A stretch of 64,000 bases of DNA from Paracidovorax cattleyae (GCF_900104515.1 NZ_FNJL01000008.1:62001-126000); one strand, 5' to 3'. Shown: positions 50,552 through 61,325, numbered from the stretch's first letter. A program made the numbers and translations. The notes: generated by a model not told the origin, from the letters alone.

Positions 50552-52144
50552 ATGACCTCCCCGAACACGCCCCAGCCCACCGTGCGCGCCCAGCTCCTGG
50601 CGCGGCTTGCCGAACCCCGGCAGTACGACCTGGCGGTCATCGGGGGGGGCGCCACGGGGCTCGGCGTGGCGCTCGACGCTGCCGCGCGCGGCTTCAGCGT
50701 CGTGCTCGTGGAATCCCATGACTTCGCCAAGGGCACCTCGTCGCGCGCCACCAAGCTGGTGCATGGCGGCGTGCGCTACCTGGCCCAGGGCAACATCTCC
50801 CTGGTGCGCGAGGCGCTCCACGAGCGCACGACCCTGCTGGGCAATGCGCCCCACCTGGCCCAGCCCCTGCCGTTCGTCATGCCTTCCTACCACCTGTGGG
50901 AGACGCCGTTCTACGGAGTGGGCCTGAAGGCCTACGACCTGCTGGCGGGCCGCGCCGGCCTGGGCGCCACCGAATTCCTCGGCCGCGAGGGCACCCTGCG
51001 CCTGCTGCCCACCGTGCGGCGCGAAGGGCTGCGGGGCGGCGTCAAGTATTGGGACGGCCAGTTCGACGACGCCCGGCTGGCGCTGGCGCTGGCGCGCACG
51101 GCCGCGCTCCGCGGCGCGCTGCTGGTCAACTATTGCCCCGCCCGCGAACTCATCCATGAAAACGGCAAGGTGGCGGGCCTGCTCTGCGAGGACGTGGAAA
51201 CCGGCACCCGCTACACCGTGCGTGCGCGCTGCGTGGTCAACGCGACCGGTGTGTGGGTGGACGGGCTGCTGCGCCAGGACGCCGAAGCACTCGGCCGCCC
51301 GGTCACGCCCATCGTGGCCCCCAGCCAGGGCGTGCACGTCGTCGTGGACCGGGAGTTCCTGCCCTCCGACCATGCCATGATGGTCCCGAAGACGGCCGAC
51401 GGCCGCGTCCTGTTCGCCGTGCCCTGGCTCGGGAAGGTCATCCTCGGAACCACCGACAGCCCCCGGCAGGACCTCGAACGCGAACCCCTGCCTTTCCGGG
51501 AAGAGGCCGATTTCATCCTGAGCGAGTCGGCCCGCTACCTCACCCGCGCGCCTTCCGCGGCGGATGTGCGCAGCATCTGGGTGGGCCTTCGCCCGCTCGT
51601 CCGGCCGCCGGACGACGAGGGCGGCAGCACCAAGGGCATCAGCCGCGAGCACACCGTGCTGGCCAGCCCCAGCGGACTGGTCACCGTGACCGGCGGGAAA
51701 TGGACCACTTACCGTGCCATGGCGGAGGATGTGTTGCAAAAATGCTTCGATGCCGGCCTGCTTGCGGCCCGCGCCGGCGGCGTCACCCAGCACCTGCCGG
51801 TGGTGGGCGCACCCGAGGGAGCCGTCCGACACGGCATGGACGAGGCCCAGGGGCCGCATTCCTACGGATCCGAGGCCCCGTTCCTGGAGAATCTCCCCGG
51901 TGCCCAGCGCTGGCTGGCGCCGGGATTGTCCGAGGCGATGGTCCGCTTCGCCGCACGCCATGAATATGCCCGCACGGTCGAGGACATGCTGTCGCGCCGC
52001 TGCCGGATGCTGTTCCTCGACGCCGCCCGCGCCCTCGGGATCGCATCGGACGTGGCCGCCATCCTCCAGGAAGAGCTCGGCAGGGACCCCGCGCTCGCAG
52101 ACTTCGAGGCCCTGGCGGCGCAGTACCTCTCCGTGCCGCGCTAA
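50552..52144 (+). CDS. glpD: GlpD, FAD-dependent glycerol-3-phosphate dehydrogenase
   Basis: A 530-aa respiratory enzyme that oxidises glycerol 3-phosphate to dihydroxyacetone phosphate at the inner membrane, passing electrons to ubiquinone. The FAD site is YDLAVIGGGATGLGVALDAA followed by GTSSRATKLVHGGVRYLAQG, with VVNATGVWVDGLLRQDAEAL and VTVTGGKWTTYRAMAED downstream. It completes the glycerol pathway with glpK and the transporter. Confidence 0.96.
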   Translation: MTSPNTPQPTVRAQLLARLAEPRQYDLAVIGGGATGLGVALDAAARGFSVVLVESHDFAKGTSSRATKLVHGGVRYLAQGNISLVREALHERTTLLGNAPHLAQPLPFVMPSYHLWETPFYGVGLKAYDLLAGRAGLGATEFLGREGTLRLLPTVRREGLRGGVKYWDGQFDDARLALALARTAALRGALLVNYCPARELIHENGKVAGLLCEDVETGTRYTVRARCVVNATGVWVDGLLRQDAEALGRPVTPIVAPSQGVHVVVDREFLPSDHAMMVPKTADGRVLFAVPWLGKVILGTTDSPRQDLEREPLPFREEADFILSESARYLTRAPSAADVRSIWVGLRPLVRPPDDEGGSTKGISREHTVLASPSGLVTVTGGKWTTYRAMAEDVLQKCFDAGLLAARAGGVTQHLPVVGAPEGAVRHGMDEAQGPHSYGSEAPFLENLPGAQRWLAPGLSEAMVRFAARHEYARTVEDMLSRRCRMLFLDAARALGIASDVAAILQEELGRDPALADFEALAAQYLSVPR

Positions 52145-52148
52145 CTGC

Positions 52149-52177
52149 TTGACACGCCTTTGGTTTTTTGAAAGAAT
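52149..52177 (+). promoter_or_regulatory. Sigma-70 promoter for the rplN operon
   Basis: TTGACA (52149-52154), 17 bases, AAGAAT (52172-52177). It lies in the 190-base gap between glpD and rplN and probably drives the spc operon. Confidence 0.7.
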
Positions 52178-52334
52178 CGAGGGCTTCGCGTTTCTCTACG
52201 CGGATTTCTGCCCAGCGGGAAGCGGCGCAAATGGTTTGCACCGCGGACGACGGGCCCAAGACTGACTGGCTGATAAGCAGCCCTGCGAGGTTTCCAGGGC
52301 TGTCGATCTTCTGGTGCAAGTTGGGAATATTCAC

Positions 52335-52703
52335 ATGATCCAGACAGAAACTCGGTTAGACGTTGCCGACAACACCGGCGCGAAGTCCGTCCTGTGCATC
52401 AAGGTGCTGGGTGGCTCCAAGCGTCGCTATGCCAGCGTGGGCGACATCATCAAGGTGAGCATCAAGGAAGCCGCTCCGCGTGGCCGCGTCAAAAAGGGCG
52501 AGGTTTACAGCGCAGTGGTGGTCCGCACTGCCAAGGGCATCCGTCGCGGCGACGGTTCGCTCGTCAAATTCGACGGCAACGCAGCAGTGTTGCTGAATGC
52601 AAAGCTGGAGCCCATCGGCACCCGCATCTTCGGCCCCGTGACGCGTGAACTGCGTAACGAGCGCTTCATGAAGATCGTGTCCCTGGCTCCCGAAGTTCTC
52701 TGA
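52335..52703 (+). CDS. rplN: Ribosomal protein L14
   Basis: A 122-aa large-subunit protein, exact family length, starting [20 protein letters not shown]. The conserved [20 protein letters not shown] is present. First gene of the spc operon here. The preceding S10-operon genes are not in this window, and glpD lies where rpsQ is usually found. Confidence 0.98.
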   Translation: MIQTETRLDVADNTGAKSVLCIKVLGGSKRRYASVGDIIKVSIKEAAPRGRVKKGEVYSAVVVRTAKGIRRGDGSLVKFDGNAAVLLNAKLEPIGTRIFGPVTRELRNERFMKIVSLAPEVL

Positions 52704-52712
52704 GGACGCGCC

Positions 52713-53033
52713 ATGAACAAGATTCGCAAGGGCGACGAAGTGATCGTGCTTACCGGGCGCGACAAGGGCAAGCGCGGCACTGTGTCGCTGCGCAAGGATG
52801 ACTCCCATCTGGTCATCGACGGCATCAACCTGGTCAAGAAGCACGTGAAGCCGAACCCCATGAAGGGTACGACCGGCGGCATCGTGGAAAAGGCCATGCC
52901 CATCCACCAGTCCAACGTGGCCATTTTCAACGCTGCCACGGGCAAGGCCGATCGCGTGGGCATCAAGGTGCAGGCGGATGGTTCGCGCGTTCGCGTGTTC
53001 AAGTCCAGCGGCGCTGAAATCAAGGCGGCCTAA
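52713..53033 (+). CDS. rplX: Ribosomal protein L24
   Basis: A 106-aa protein with the KOW motif [20 protein letters not shown] at the N-terminus. It starts 9 bases after rplN. Confidence 0.98.
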   Translation: MNKIRKGDEVIVLTGRDKGKRGTVSLRKDDSHLVIDGINLVKKHVKPNPMKGTTGGIVEKAMPIHQSNVAIFNAATGKADRVGIKVQADGSRVRVFKSSGAEIKAA

Positions 53034-53042
53034 GGAGTCAAC

Positions 53043-53582
53043 ATGGCACGACTGCAACAACACTACCGCGAAAAGATCGTTCCCGAACTCACCAAGCAGT
53101 TCGGCTACACCTCGCCGATGGAGGTCCCGCGCCTCACGAAGATCACCCTGAACATGGGTGTGAGCGAAGCGGTGTCCGACAAGAAGGTCATGGACAACGC
53201 CGTGGCCGACCTGACGAAGATCGCCGGCCAGAAGCCCGTCGTGACGAAGGCCAAGAAGGCCATCGCCGGCTTCAAGATCCGCGAAGGCCAGGCCATCGGC
53301 TGCATGGTCACGCTGCGCGGCGTCCAGATGTACGAATTCCTGGACCGTTTCGTGACCGTGGCACTGCCCCGCGTCCGTGACTTCCGTGGTATCTCCGGCC
53401 GCGCCTTCGACGGCCGCGGCAACTACAACATCGGCGTCAAAGAGCAGATCATCTTCCCCGAAATCGAATACGACAAGGTGGATGCCCTGCGCGGCCTGAA
53501 CATCAGCATCACCACGACGGCCAAGTCGGACGAAGAGGCCAAGGCCCTTCTCGCCGGTTTCCGTTTCCCCTTCAAGAACTAA
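53043..53582 (+). CDS. rplE: Ribosomal protein L5
   Basis: A 179-aa 5S-rRNA-binding protein. Typical segments are [38 protein letters not shown] and [20 protein letters not shown]. It follows rplX by 9 bases. Confidence 0.98.
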
Positions 53583-53591
53583 AGGCAGCGT

Positions 53592-53897
53592 ATGGCTAAA
53601 GTAGCTTTGATCCAGCGCGAACTGAAGCGCGAAAAACTGGCAGCCAAGTACGCCGCGAAGTATGCGGAACTGAAGGCCATCGCCGGCGACGCCAAGCGCA
53701 GCGACGAGGAGCGTGAAGCCGCCCGCCTCGGCCTGCAGAAGCTTCCCCGCAACGCCAACCCGACGCGCCAGCGCAACCGCTGCGAAATCACGGGCCGTCC
53801 CCGTGGCACGTTCCGTCAATTCGGTCTGGCACGCGCCAAGATCCGTGAACTGGCGTTTGCCGGTGACATCCCGGGTGTCACCAAGGCCAGCTGGTAA
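53592..53897 (+). CDS. rpsN: Ribosomal protein S14
   Basis: A 101-aa zinc-free (C-minus) S14 with [20 protein letters not shown] and no Cys-x-x-Cys pairs. Start [20 protein letters not shown]. Confidence 0.98.
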   Translation: MAKVALIQRELKREKLAAKYAAKYAELKAIAGDAKRSDEEREAARLGLQKLPRNANPTRQRNRCEITGRPRGTFRQFGLARAKIRELAFAGDIPGVTKASW

Positions 53898-53917
53898 GCA
53901 GGCAGGAGAGAACCAAC

Positions 53918-54313
53918 ATGAGCATGAGTGATCCCATCGCCGACTTGCTGACCCGCATCCGCAATGCGCAAATGGTGTCCAAGGCCACCGTTTCCGTGCC
54001 TTCTTCCAAAGTGAAGATCGCCATCGCGCAGGTGCTGAAGGACGAGGGTTACATCGACGGCTTCGAAGTGAAGTCCGAAGGCAACAAGTCCGAACTCGAA
54101 ATTTCCCTGAAGTACTACGCCGGCCGTCCGGTGATCGAGCGCATCGAGCGCGTAAGCCGTCCCGGCCTGCGCGTGTACAAGGGTCGCGACTCCATCCCCC
54201 AGGTCATGAACGGCCTGGGCGTTGCCATCGTCACCACGCCCAAGGGCGTGATGACGGATCGCAAGGCACGTGCCACCGGCGTCGGCGGCGAAGTGCTTTG
54301 CTACGTCGCTTAA
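53918..54313 (+). CDS. rpsH: Ribosomal protein S8
   Basis: A 131-aa protein beginning [20 protein letters not shown], ending [13 protein letters not shown], the 16S-rRNA-binding signature. In-frame ATGs at 53918 and 53924 are both usable; the first matches the common N-terminus. Confidence 0.98.
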   Translation: MSMSDPIADLLTRIRNAQMVSKATVSVPSSKVKIAIAQVLKDEGYIDGFEVKSEGNKSELEISLKYYAGRPVIERIERVSRPGLRVYKGRDSIPQVMNGLGVAIVTTPKGVMTDRKARATGVGGEVLCYVA

Positions 54314-54336
54314 CGTGGCATCGAGGAGAAACTGAA

Positions 54337-54870
54337 ATGTCCCGCGTAGGAAAAATGCCGGTGGCCATCCCCAATGGGGTCGATGTGTCCATCACGGAAC
54401 AACAGATCAGCGTGAAGGGCTCGGGCGGTACGCTGTCCGTGGCGCAGAATCGCCTGGTCAAGATTGCCAACAAGGAAGGCAAGCTCAGCTTCGAGCCTGT
54501 CAACGATTCCCGCGAAGCCAATGCCATGAGCGGCACCATCCGCCAGCTCGTGAACAACATGGTGGTGGGCGTCAGCAAGGGCTTCGAGAAGAAGCTGAAC
54601 CTGATCGGCGTGGGCTACAAGGCCCAGGCTTCGGGCGCCAAGCTGAACCTGGCCGTCGGCTACTCGCACCCCGTGAACTTCGACATGCCCGCCGGCATCA
54701 CGGTGGCCACGCCGACCCCCACGGAAATCGTGATCAAGGGCGCTGACCGCCAACGCGTCGGCCAGCTGGCTGCCGAAATCCGTGCCGTTCGTCCTCCCGA
54801 GCCCTACAAGGGCAAGGGCATCCGTTATTCGGATGAAAAGGTCACGATCAAAGAGACCAAGAAGAAGTAA
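54337..54870 (+). CDS. rplF: Ribosomal protein L6
   Basis: A 177-aa protein starting [19 protein letters not shown] and ending [20 protein letters not shown] with a KKK tail. GAGGAGAAA lies before the ATG. Confidence 0.98.
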   Translation: MSRVGKMPVAIPNGVDVSITEQQISVKGSGGTLSVAQNRLVKIANKEGKLSFEPVNDSREANAMSGTIRQLVNNMVVGVSKGFEKKLNLIGVGYKAQASGAKLNLAVGYSHPVNFDMPAGITVATPTPTEIVIKGADRQRVGQLAAEIRAVRPPEPYKGKGIRYSDEKVTIKETKKK

Positions 54871-54881
54871 GGAGCTGCAGC

Positions 54882-55247
54882 ATGTTGACCAAGAAAGAGC
54901 AGCGTCTTCGTCGTTCGCGCCAGACCCGTATCCGCATTGCACAGCAAGGCGTGGTCCGTCTGACGGTGAACCGCACGAACCTCCACATCTACGCCAGCGT
55001 CATCTCCGAAGACGGCAGCCGCGTGCTTGCCAGCGCATCCACGGCGGAAGCCGAAGTGCGCAAGGAGCTGGGCGGTTCGGGCAAGGGTGGCAATGCCGCC
55101 GCGGCCCAGATGATCGGCAAGCGCATCGCTGAAAAGGCGAAGGCTGCCGGCATCGAGAAAGTCGCATTCGATCGCGCTGGATTCGCATATCACGGCCGCG
55201 TGAAGGCCCTCGCAGAAGCCGCGCGTGAAGCCGGTCTGCAGTTCTAA
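54882..55247 (+). CDS. rplR: Ribosomal protein L18
   Basis: A 121-aa 5S-rRNA-binding protein with [20 protein letters not shown] and [20 protein letters not shown]. It starts 11 bases after rplF. Confidence 0.98.
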   Translation: MLTKKEQRLRRSRQTRIRIAQQGVVRLTVNRTNLHIYASVISEDGSRVLASASTAEAEVRKELGGSGKGGNAAAAQMIGKRIAEKAKAAGIEKVAFDRAGFAYHGRVKALAEAAREAGLQF

Positions 55248-55263
55248 GCGGAGCGAATAGAAA

Positions 55264-55782
55264 ATGGCTAAGTTTCAACCCAAAGTGCAGACCGAAGGAC
55301 AAGACGACGGGATGCGCGAGAAGATGATCGCGGTCAACCGCGTGACCAAAGTCGTGAAGGGCGGCCGTATCCTCGGCTTCGCTGCACTGACGGTGGTCGG
55401 CGACGGTGATGGCCGCGTGGGCATGGGCAAGGGCAAGTCCAAGGAAGTGCCTGCTGCCGTGCAAAAGGCGATGGAAGAATGCCGTCGCAACCTGGTGAAG
55501 GTTTCGCTCAAGAACGGCTCCATTCACCACTCGGTGAAGGGTCACCACGGTGCCGCGTCGGTCGAACTGCATCCGGCTCCCAAGGGTACCGGCATCATCG
55601 CCGGCGGCCCGATGCGTGCCGTGTTCGAAGTGGTGGGTATCACCGACATCGTGGCCAAGAGCCATGGTTCGTCGAACCCCTACAACATGGTCCGCGCCAC
55701 GTTCGACGCGCTGGTGAACTCCACGACCCCCTCGGAAGTGGCTGCCAAGCGCGGCAAGTCGGTCGAAGACATCTTCGCCTGA
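55264..55782 (+). CDS. rpsE: Ribosomal protein S5
   Basis: A 172-aa protein with the double-stranded RNA-binding N-domain ([20 protein letters not shown]) and [19 protein letters not shown]-like loop, ending GKSVEDIFA. Confidence 0.98.
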   Translation: MAKFQPKVQTEGQDDGMREKMIAVNRVTKVVKGGRILGFAALTVVGDGDGRVGMGKGKSKEVPAAVQKAMEECRRNLVKVSLKNGSIHHSVKGHHGAASVELHPAPKGTGIIAGGPMRAVFEVVGITDIVAKSHGSSNPYNMVRATFDALVNSTTPSEVAAKRGKSVEDIFA

Positions 55783-55796
55783 ACGGAGCTCTGCAA

Positions 55797-55979
55797 ATGA
55801 CTACGCAACAAACCGTCAAGATTCAACTGGTGCGCAGCCCCATCGGCACCAAGGAATCGCACCGCGCCACCGTCCGTGGCCTGGGCCTGCGCAAGCTGAA
55901 CAGCATCAGCGAGCTCAAGGACAGCCCCGAAGTGCGCGGCATGATCAACAAGATCAGCTATCTGGTCAAGGTCCTCTGA
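55797..55979 (+). CDS. rpmD: Ribosomal protein L30
   Basis: A 60-aa protein with [20 protein letters not shown] and LGLRKLNS. Starts 14 bases after rpsE. Confidence 0.98.
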   Translation: MTTQQTVKIQLVRSPIGTKESHRATVRGLGLRKLNSISELKDSPEVRGMINKISYLVKVL

Positions 55980-55989
55980 GAGGTTGATG

Positions 55990-56421
55990 ATGGAACTCAA
56001 TAGCATCAAGCCCGCAGAAGGCGCGAAGCATGCCAAGCGCCGTGTAGGCCGTGGCATCGGCTCCGGCCTGGGCAAGACCGCAGGCCGCGGCCACAAGGGC
56101 CAGAAGTCGCGTTCGGGTGGCTACCACAAGGTGGGCTTCGAAGGCGGCCAGATGCCCCTGCAGCGCCGTCTGCCCAAGCGCGGCTTCAAGTCGCACCTGC
56201 TGAAGTTCAACGCCGAAGTGACCCTGGGCACGCTCGAGCAGCTCGGCCTGGCCGAAGTCGACCTCGCAGCGCTCAAGAGCGCCGGCGTGGTGGGCCAGCT
56301 GGCCAAGGTGGTCAAGGTCATCAAGAGCGGTGAGCTCACCAAGGCCGTGAAGCTGAACGGCATCGGTGCCACGGCGGGCGCGAAGGCGGCCATCGAGGCA
56401 GCCGGCGGCAGCCTGGCCTGA
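55990..56421 (+). CDS. rplO: Ribosomal protein L15
   Basis: A 143-aa protein beginning [20 protein letters not shown] with the Gly-rich [20 protein letters not shown] stretch. ATG at 55990 preferred over the adjacent ATG at 55987. Confidence 0.97.
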   Translation: MELNSIKPAEGAKHAKRRVGRGIGSGLGKTAGRGHKGQKSRSGGYHKVGFEGGQMPLQRRLPKRGFKSHLLKFNAEVTLGTLEQLGLAEVDLAALKSAGVVGQLAKVVKVIKSGELTKAVKLNGIGATAGAKAAIEAAGGSLA

Positions 56422-56448
56422 ACGGTACCCTGAAGAAGGAACGCATTC

Positions 56449-57768
56449 GTGGCTACCAGCGCAGCGTCGATTGCAAAGACCGGTAAATTCGGCGACCTGC
56501 GTCGCCGGCTGGTTTTCCTGCTGCTGGCCCTGATCGTCTATCGCATCGGGGCGCACATCCCGGTGCCGGGCATCGATCCGGCCCAGCTGCAGCAGCTGTT
56601 CAGTGGCCAGCATGGCGGTATCCTGAACCTGTTCAACATGTTCTCGGGCGGGGCCCTGTCCCGCTTCACGGTGTTCGCACTGGGGATCATGCCGTACATC
56701 TCGGCATCGATCATCATGCAGTTGATGACCTATGTCCTTCCCACCTTCGAGCAATTGAAGAAGGAAGGCGAGGCCGGACGCCGCAAGATCACCCAGTACA
56801 CGCGCTACGGAACGCTGGGCCTGGCCATTTTCCAGTCGCTCGGCATCGCCGTGGCGCTGGAGAGCTCCGCCGGCCTCGTGCTGAGTCCGGGCTTCGGCTT
56901 CCGCCTCACCGCGGTGGTCAGCCTGACGGCCGGCACCATGTTCCTCATGTGGCTTGGCGAGCAGATCACCGAGCGTGGCCTGGGCAACGGCATCTCGATC
57001 CTGATCTTCTCCGGCATCGCGGCCGGCCTGCCGAGTTCCATCGGTGGCCTGCTGGAGCTGGTGCGCACGGGTGCGATGAGCATCCTGGCGGCGATCTTCA
57101 TCGTGCTGCTGGTGGCGGCGGTGACCTACTTCGTGGTGTTCGTCGAACGCGGGCAGCGCAAGATCCTCGTGAACTATGCGCGCCGCCAGGTGGGCAACAA
57201 GGTCTACGGGGGCCAGTCGTCGCACCTGCCGCTCAAGCTGAACATGGCTGGCGTGATTCCGCCGATCTTCGCGTCGTCGATCATCCTGCTGCCTGCCACG
57301 ATCGTGAACTGGTTCAGTGCTGGCGAATCGATGCGCTGGCTGCGTGACATCTCCGGTGCGCTGACTCCTGGCCAGCCCGTCTACGTGATGTTCTATGCGG
57401 CAGCCATCGTGTTCTTCTGCTTCTTCTACACGGCGCTGGTGTTCAACAGCCGCGAGACGGCAGACAACCTGAAGAAGAGCGGTGCCTTCATTCCCGGGAT
57501 CCGTCCCGGCGAGCAGACGGCACGCTATATCGACAAGATCCTGGTGCGGCTGACGCTGGCCGGCGCGGTGTACATCACTTTCGTCTGCCTGCTGCCGGAG
57601 TTCCTGATCTTGAAGTACAACGTGCCGTTCTATTTCGGCGGCACGTCCCTGCTGATCATCGTGGTCGTCACCATGGACTTCATGGCCCAGGTGCAGAACT
57701 ACATGATGTCCCAGCAGTACGAGTCGTTGCTCAAGAAGGCCAACTTCAAGGCAACACCAGGCACCTGA
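56449..57768 (+). CDS. secY: SecY, protein translocase channel subunit
   Basis: A 439-aa inner-membrane protein with ten hydrophobic helices, starting at a GTG (56449) after GAAGGA. Conserved segments are [59 protein letters not shown] and [20 protein letters not shown]. It forms the SecYEG channel. Confidence 0.98.
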   Translation: MATSAASIAKTGKFGDLRRRLVFLLLALIVYRIGAHIPVPGIDPAQLQQLFSGQHGGILNLFNMFSGGALSRFTVFALGIMPYISASIIMQLMTYVLPTFEQLKKEGEAGRRKITQYTRYGTLGLAIFQSLGIAVALESSAGLVLSPGFGFRLTAVVSLTAGTMFLMWLGEQITERGLGNGISILIFSGIAAGLPSSIGGLLELVRTGAMSILAAIFIVLLVAAVTYFVVFVERGQRKILVNYARRQVGNKVYGGQSSHLPLKLNMAGVIPPIFASSIILLPATIVNWFSAGESMRWLRDISGALTPGQPVYVMFYAAAIVFFCFFYTALVFNSRETADNLKKSGAFIPGIRPGEQTARYIDKILVRLTLAGAVYITFVCLLPEFLILKYNVPFYFGGTSLLIIVVVTMDFMAQVQNYMMSQQYESLLKKANFKATPGT

Positions 57769-57795
57769 GGTCTGGCGAACTGGAAGCGTATCCGC

Positions 57796-57801
57796 TACAA
57801 T
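57796..57801 (+). promoter_or_regulatory. Possible -10 element before rpmJ
   Basis: TACAAT in the 145-base gap between secY and rpmJ; the -35 region 17 bases upstream (TGGCGA) is weak. It could be an internal promoter for the alpha operon. Confidence 0.4.
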
Positions 57802-57913
57802 CGCGGGTTCGCCTCCAGCATATGACGGTTAATGATGCCCATCGATCCATCGCGGGCACGCAAATGTGTTCCGCGCGTGGCCGGAACGAATGGACTAGTT
57901 TTAGGAGAGTGAA

Positions 57914-58027
57914 ATGAGAGTTTCGGCTTCGGTCAAGAAAATCTGCCGCAACTGCAAGATCATCCGCCGCAAGGGTGTCGTGCGGGTCATCTGCACCGAC
58001 ATGCGCCACAAGCAGCGCCAAGGTTGA
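57914..58027 (+). CDS. rpmJ: Ribosomal protein L36
   Basis: A 37-aa protein: [20 protein letters not shown], then [16 protein letters not shown]. The zinc ligands (Cys-x-x-Cys, Cys, His) are intact, so this is the zinc-containing form. AGGAGAG precedes the ATG. Confidence 0.97.
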   Translation: MRVSASVKKICRNCKIIRRKGVVRVICTDMRHKQRQG

Positions 58028-58048
58028 TTGAAAGTTTAGAGGACGCAA

Positions 58049-58414
58049 ATGGCACGTATCGCTGGCATCAACATTCCGCCGCATCAGCATGCTGAAATCG
58101 GCCTGACGGCTATCTTCGGCATCGGACGCACGCGCGCTCGCAAGATCTGCGAAGCCTGCGGCATCGCCTACTCCAAAAAGATCAAGGATCTGACGGACGG
58201 TGATCTCGAAAAAATCCGCGACCAGATCGCACAGTTCACCATCGAGGGTGATCTGCGCCGCGAAACCACGATGAACATCAAGCGCCTGATGGACATCGGC
58301 TGCTACCGTGGTTTCCGCCATCGCCGTGGTCTGCCGATGCGTGGTCAGCGCACCCGCACGAACGCCCGCACCCGCAAGGGTCCGCGCAAGGGTGCCGCAG
58401 CGCTCAAGAAATAA
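58049..58414 (+). CDS. rpsM: Ribosomal protein S13
   Basis: A 121-aa protein starting [20 protein letters not shown] and ending with the Arg/Lys-rich tail [20 protein letters not shown]. First 30S gene of the alpha operon. Confidence 0.98.
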   Translation: MARIAGINIPPHQHAEIGLTAIFGIGRTRARKICEACGIAYSKKIKDLTDGDLEKIRDQIAQFTIEGDLRRETTMNIKRLMDIGCYRGFRHRRGLPMRGQRTRTNARTRKGPRKGAAALKK

Positions 58415-58432
58415 GCAGATTGAAAGATCCAC

Positions 58433-58837
58433 ATGGCAAAGTCTCCCGCCAATAACGCAGCGCAGCGTGTGCGCAAGAAGGTTCGCAAGAACGTTTCCGA
58501 CGGCATCGCGCACGTGCACGCTTCGTTCAACAACACGATCATCACGATCACGGACCGCCAGGGCAACGCCCTGTCCTGGGCCTCTTCGGGTGGCCAGGGC
58601 TTCAAGGGTTCGCGCAAGTCGACGCCCTTCGCAGCCCAGGTGGCTTCCGAAGTGGCCGGTCGCGCCGCGATCGAGCAAGGCATCAAGAACCTCGACGTCG
58701 AGATCAAGGGCCCCGGCCCGGGTCGCGAGTCGTCGGTGCGCGCACTGGGCGCCCTGGGCATCCGCATCACGTCCATCTCCGACGTGACGCCGGTCCCCCA
58801 CAACGGCTGCCGTCCGCAAAAGCGCCGTCGTATCTGA
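58433..58837 (+). CDS. rpsK: Ribosomal protein S11
   Basis: A 134-aa protein with [20 protein letters not shown] and the C-terminal [16 protein letters not shown]. Starts 18 bases after rpsM. Confidence 0.98.
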   Translation: MAKSPANNAAQRVRKKVRKNVSDGIAHVHASFNNTIITITDRQGNALSWASSGGQGFKGSRKSTPFAAQVASEVAGRAAIEQGIKNLDVEIKGPGPGRESSVRALGALGIRITSISDVTPVPHNGCRPQKRRRI

Positions 58838-58859
58838 TTTTTTTTGCGTAAGCCCACCG

Positions 58860-58896
58860 CCACCCGGGCGCATGCCGCAAGGCATGGTGCGGGTGG
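58860..58896 (+). other. Hairpin between rpsK and rpsD
   Basis: The outer stem CCACCC/GGGTGG and inner stem CATGCC/GGCATG close on a GCAA loop. TTTTTT follows 8 bases later at 58905-58910. It may be a partial terminator or attenuator inside the operon. Confidence 0.55.
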
Positions 58897-58942
58897 CTCC
58901 CGCGTTTTTTGGCGCGGCAGATGACATTTCAAGGAAGCTCAA

Positions 58943-59566
58943 GTGGCACGTTATCTCGGCCCCAAGGCCAAACTCTCCCGCCGTGAAGGCACCGACCTGT
59001 TCCTGAAGAGCGCACGCCGCTCCATCGCGGACAAGGCCAAGTTCGACTCCAAGCCCGGCCAGCACGGCCGCACCTCCGGCGCCCGCACCTCCGACTTCGG
59101 TCTGCAGCTGCGCGAGAAGCAGAAGGTCAAGCGCATGTACGGCGTGCTGGAAAAGCAGTTCCGCCGCTACTTCGAAGCCGCTGACCGCCGCAAGGGCAAC
59201 ACCGGTGCCAACCTGCTGTCGCTGCTCGAGTCCCGCCTGGACAACGTGGTGTACCGCATGGGCTTCGGCTCCACCCGCGCCGAAGCGCGCCAACTGGTGT
59301 CCCACAAGGCCATCACGGTGAACGGCCAGTCCGTGAACATCGCGTCCTACCTCGTGAAGCCCGGCGATGTCGTGGCCGTGCGCGAGAAGTCCAAGAAGCA
59401 GACCCGCATCGCGGAAGCCCTGCAGCTGGCACAGCAGGTCGGCATGCCTGCCTGGGTGGAAGTCAACGCCGACAAGGCCGAAGGGATCTTCAAGAAGGCT
59501 CCCGACCGCGATGAGTTCGGTGCAGACATCAACGAATCCCTGATCGTTGAGTTGTACTCGCGCTAA
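58943..59566 (+). CDS. rpsD: Ribosomal protein S4
   Basis: A 207-aa protein starting [20 protein letters not shown], with the S4 RNA-binding domain at [20 protein letters not shown]. No zinc-binding Cys are present at the N-terminus. In many bacteria S4 represses its own operon. Confidence 0.98.
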   Translation: MARYLGPKAKLSRREGTDLFLKSARRSIADKAKFDSKPGQHGRTSGARTSDFGLQLREKQKVKRMYGVLEKQFRRYFEAADRRKGNTGANLLSLLESRLDNVVYRMGFGSTRAEARQLVSHKAITVNGQSVNIASYLVKPGDVVAVREKSKKQTRIAEALQLAQQVGMPAWVEVNADKAEGIFKKAPDRDEFGADINESLIVELYSR

Positions 59567-59595
59567 TCCACAGCGTTCATCGATCGCAATTGTTT

Positions 59596-59623
59596 CCCGC
59601 ACCGCGAGGCATCGCGGTGCGGG
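59596..59623 (+). other. Perfect 12-bp stem-loop between rpsD and rpoA
   Basis: CCCGCACCGCGA and TCGCGGTGCGGG flank a GGCA loop. There is no T tract, so it is not a classical terminator; it could stabilise or process the mRNA upstream of rpoA. Confidence 0.6.
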
Positions 59624-59677
59624 TGCTTCGCCAGCCTTACCGGTGTAACGAGCTGGGGGTATTGAGAGGAAGTCTGC

Positions 59678-60670
59678 ATGCAAACCAATTTGCTGAAACC
59701 CAAGACGATCAACGTCGAGCAGCTCGGACACAACCGCGCCAAGGTCGCGCTGGAGCCCTTCGAGCGCGGTTACGGGCACACGCTCGGCAACGCCATCCGC
59801 CGCGTGCTGCTGTCGTCCATGGTGGGTTACGCAGCAACTGAAGTGACGATCGCCGGCGTGCTCCATGAGTACTCGTCCATCGACGGCGTTCAGGAAGATG
59901 TCGTGAACATTCTGCTGAACCTGAAGGGCGTGGTGTTCAAGCTCCACAACCGCGACGAGGTCACGCTGAGCCTGCGCAAGGATGGCGAGGGCGTGGTCAC
60001 CGCGCGCGACATCCAGACGCCGCACGACGTGGAAATCGTCAATCCCGACCACGTGATCGCCCATCTGTCGCAAGGCGGCAAGCTGGACATGCAGATCAAG
60101 GTGGAGAAGGGCCGCGGCTATGTGCCGGGCAACCTGCGCCGCTATGCCGACGAATCGACCAAGTCGATCGGCCGCATCGTGCTGGACGCATCCTTCTCGC
60201 CGGTCAAGCGTGTGAGCTACACGGTCGAGAGCGCCCGCGTCGAGCAGCGCACCGACCTGGACAAGCTGGTGGTCGAGATCGAGACCAATGGTGCGATCAC
60301 CGCGGAAGACGCCGTGCGCGCCTCCGCCAAGATCCTGGTCGAGCAGCTCGCGGTCTTCGCGCAGCTCGAAGGCGGCGAACTGGCTGCATTCGACACGCCG
60401 GCCGGCCCGCGCGGCAGCGCCACGTTCGATCCGATCCTGCTGCGCCCCGTGGACGAGCTGGAACTCACCGTGCGCTCGGCCAACTGCCTGAAGGCCGAGA
60501 ACATCTACTACATCGGCGACCTGATCCAGCGTACCGAGAACGAGCTGCTCAAGACCCCGAACCTGGGCCGCAAGTCGCTCAACGAGATCAAGGAAGTACT
60601 GGCTTCGCGCGGCCTGACGCTGGGCATGAAGCTCGAGAACTGGCCCCCGGCTGGCCTCGACAAGCGCTGA
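59678..60670 (+). CDS. rpoA: RNA polymerase alpha subunit
   Basis: A 330-aa protein. The N-terminal assembly domain includes [20 protein letters not shown], and the C-terminal DNA/activator-binding domain includes [20 protein letters not shown] and [20 protein letters not shown]. Normal length. Confidence 0.98.
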   Translation: MQTNLLKPKTINVEQLGHNRAKVALEPFERGYGHTLGNAIRRVLLSSMVGYAATEVTIAGVLHEYSSIDGVQEDVVNILLNLKGVVFKLHNRDEVTLSLRKDGEGVVTARDIQTPHDVEIVNPDHVIAHLSQGGKLDMQIKVEKGRGYVPGNLRRYADESTKSIGRIVLDASFSPVKRVSYTVESARVEQRTDLDKLVVEIETNGAITAEDAVRASAKILVEQLAVFAQLEGGELAAFDTPAGPRGSATFDPILLRPVDELELTVRSANCLKAENIYYIGDLIQRTENELLKTPNLGRKSLNEIKEVLASRGLTLGMKLENWPPAGLDKR

Positions 60671-60676
60671 TCGTTC

Positions 60677-60682
60677 TATAAT
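60677..60682 (+). promoter_or_regulatory. -10 element between rpoA and rplQ
   Basis: TATAAT, with TCGACA only 14 bases upstream, inside the end of rpoA. A possible internal promoter for rplQ; the spacing is short. Confidence 0.35.
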
Positions 60683-60768
60683 CTCCGGTTCTCCATTTCG
60701 GGGAACCAGTGCTGCGGGCAGTACCTGATACGGCTGCCCGTTTTAATTGACTGATAAGGAAAAGCACC

Positions 60769-61173
60769 ATGCGCCACGGACACGGACTCCGTAAACTGAA
60801 CCGCACCAGCTCGCACCGCCTCGCGATGCTGCAGAACATGATGAACTCGCTCATCGAGCACGAGGCCATCAAGACCACGGTCCCCAAGGCCAAGGAACTG
60901 CGCCGCGTGATCGAGCCCATGATCACCCTGGCCAAGGAAGACACGGTGGCGAACCGCCGCCTGGCCTTCGACCGTCTGCGCGACCGCGACAGCGTGACCA
61001 AGCTGTTCAACGTGCTCGGTCCCCTGTTCAAGGCCCGCCCCGGTGGCTACACCCGCATCCTGAAGATGGGTTACCGCGTGGGCGACAACGCCCCCATGGC
61101 CTTCGTCGAATTCGTCGAGCGCCCGGAAGTCGCAGAAGTTTCTGAAGATTCTTCCGCAGACGCCGCAAAGTAA
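60769..61173 (+). CDS. rplQ: Ribosomal protein L17
   Basis: A 134-aa protein starting [20 protein letters not shown] with the acidic, Ser-rich tail [12 protein letters not shown]. Last gene of the alpha operon. Confidence 0.98.
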   Translation: MRHGHGLRKLNRTSSHRLAMLQNMMNSLIEHEAIKTTVPKAKELRRVIEPMITLAKEDTVANRRLAFDRLRDRDSVTKLFNVLGPLFKARPGGYTRILKMGYRVGDNAPMAFVEFVERPEVAEVSEDSSADAAK

Positions 61174-61175
61174 GC

Positions 61176-61181
61176 TATAAT
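61176..61181 (+). promoter_or_regulatory. -10 element of the tRNA-fMet gene
   Basis: TATAAT 11 bases before the tRNA 5' end. No good -35 hexamer is visible inside the rplQ end. Confidence 0.45.
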
Positions 61182-61192
61182 TCATTTCTTGC

Positions 61193-61269
<77 letters not shown>

Positions 61270-61293
61270 ACACAAGTGCTTCGCACTGTCGAA

Positions 61294-61325
61294 AACGCCC
61301 ACTCTCCAGTGGGCGTTTTTGTTTT
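61294..61325 (+). terminator. Terminator after tRNA-fMet
   Basis: A 10-bp stem (AACGCCCACT with AGTGGGCGTT), loop CTCC, followed by TTTTTGTTTTT. A strong intrinsic terminator. Confidence 0.88.

Noticed and set aside
60671-60768. Strong promoter before rplQ
   Set aside because: TATAAT is present but the best -35 is only 14 bases away, so it is kept only as a weak candidate.
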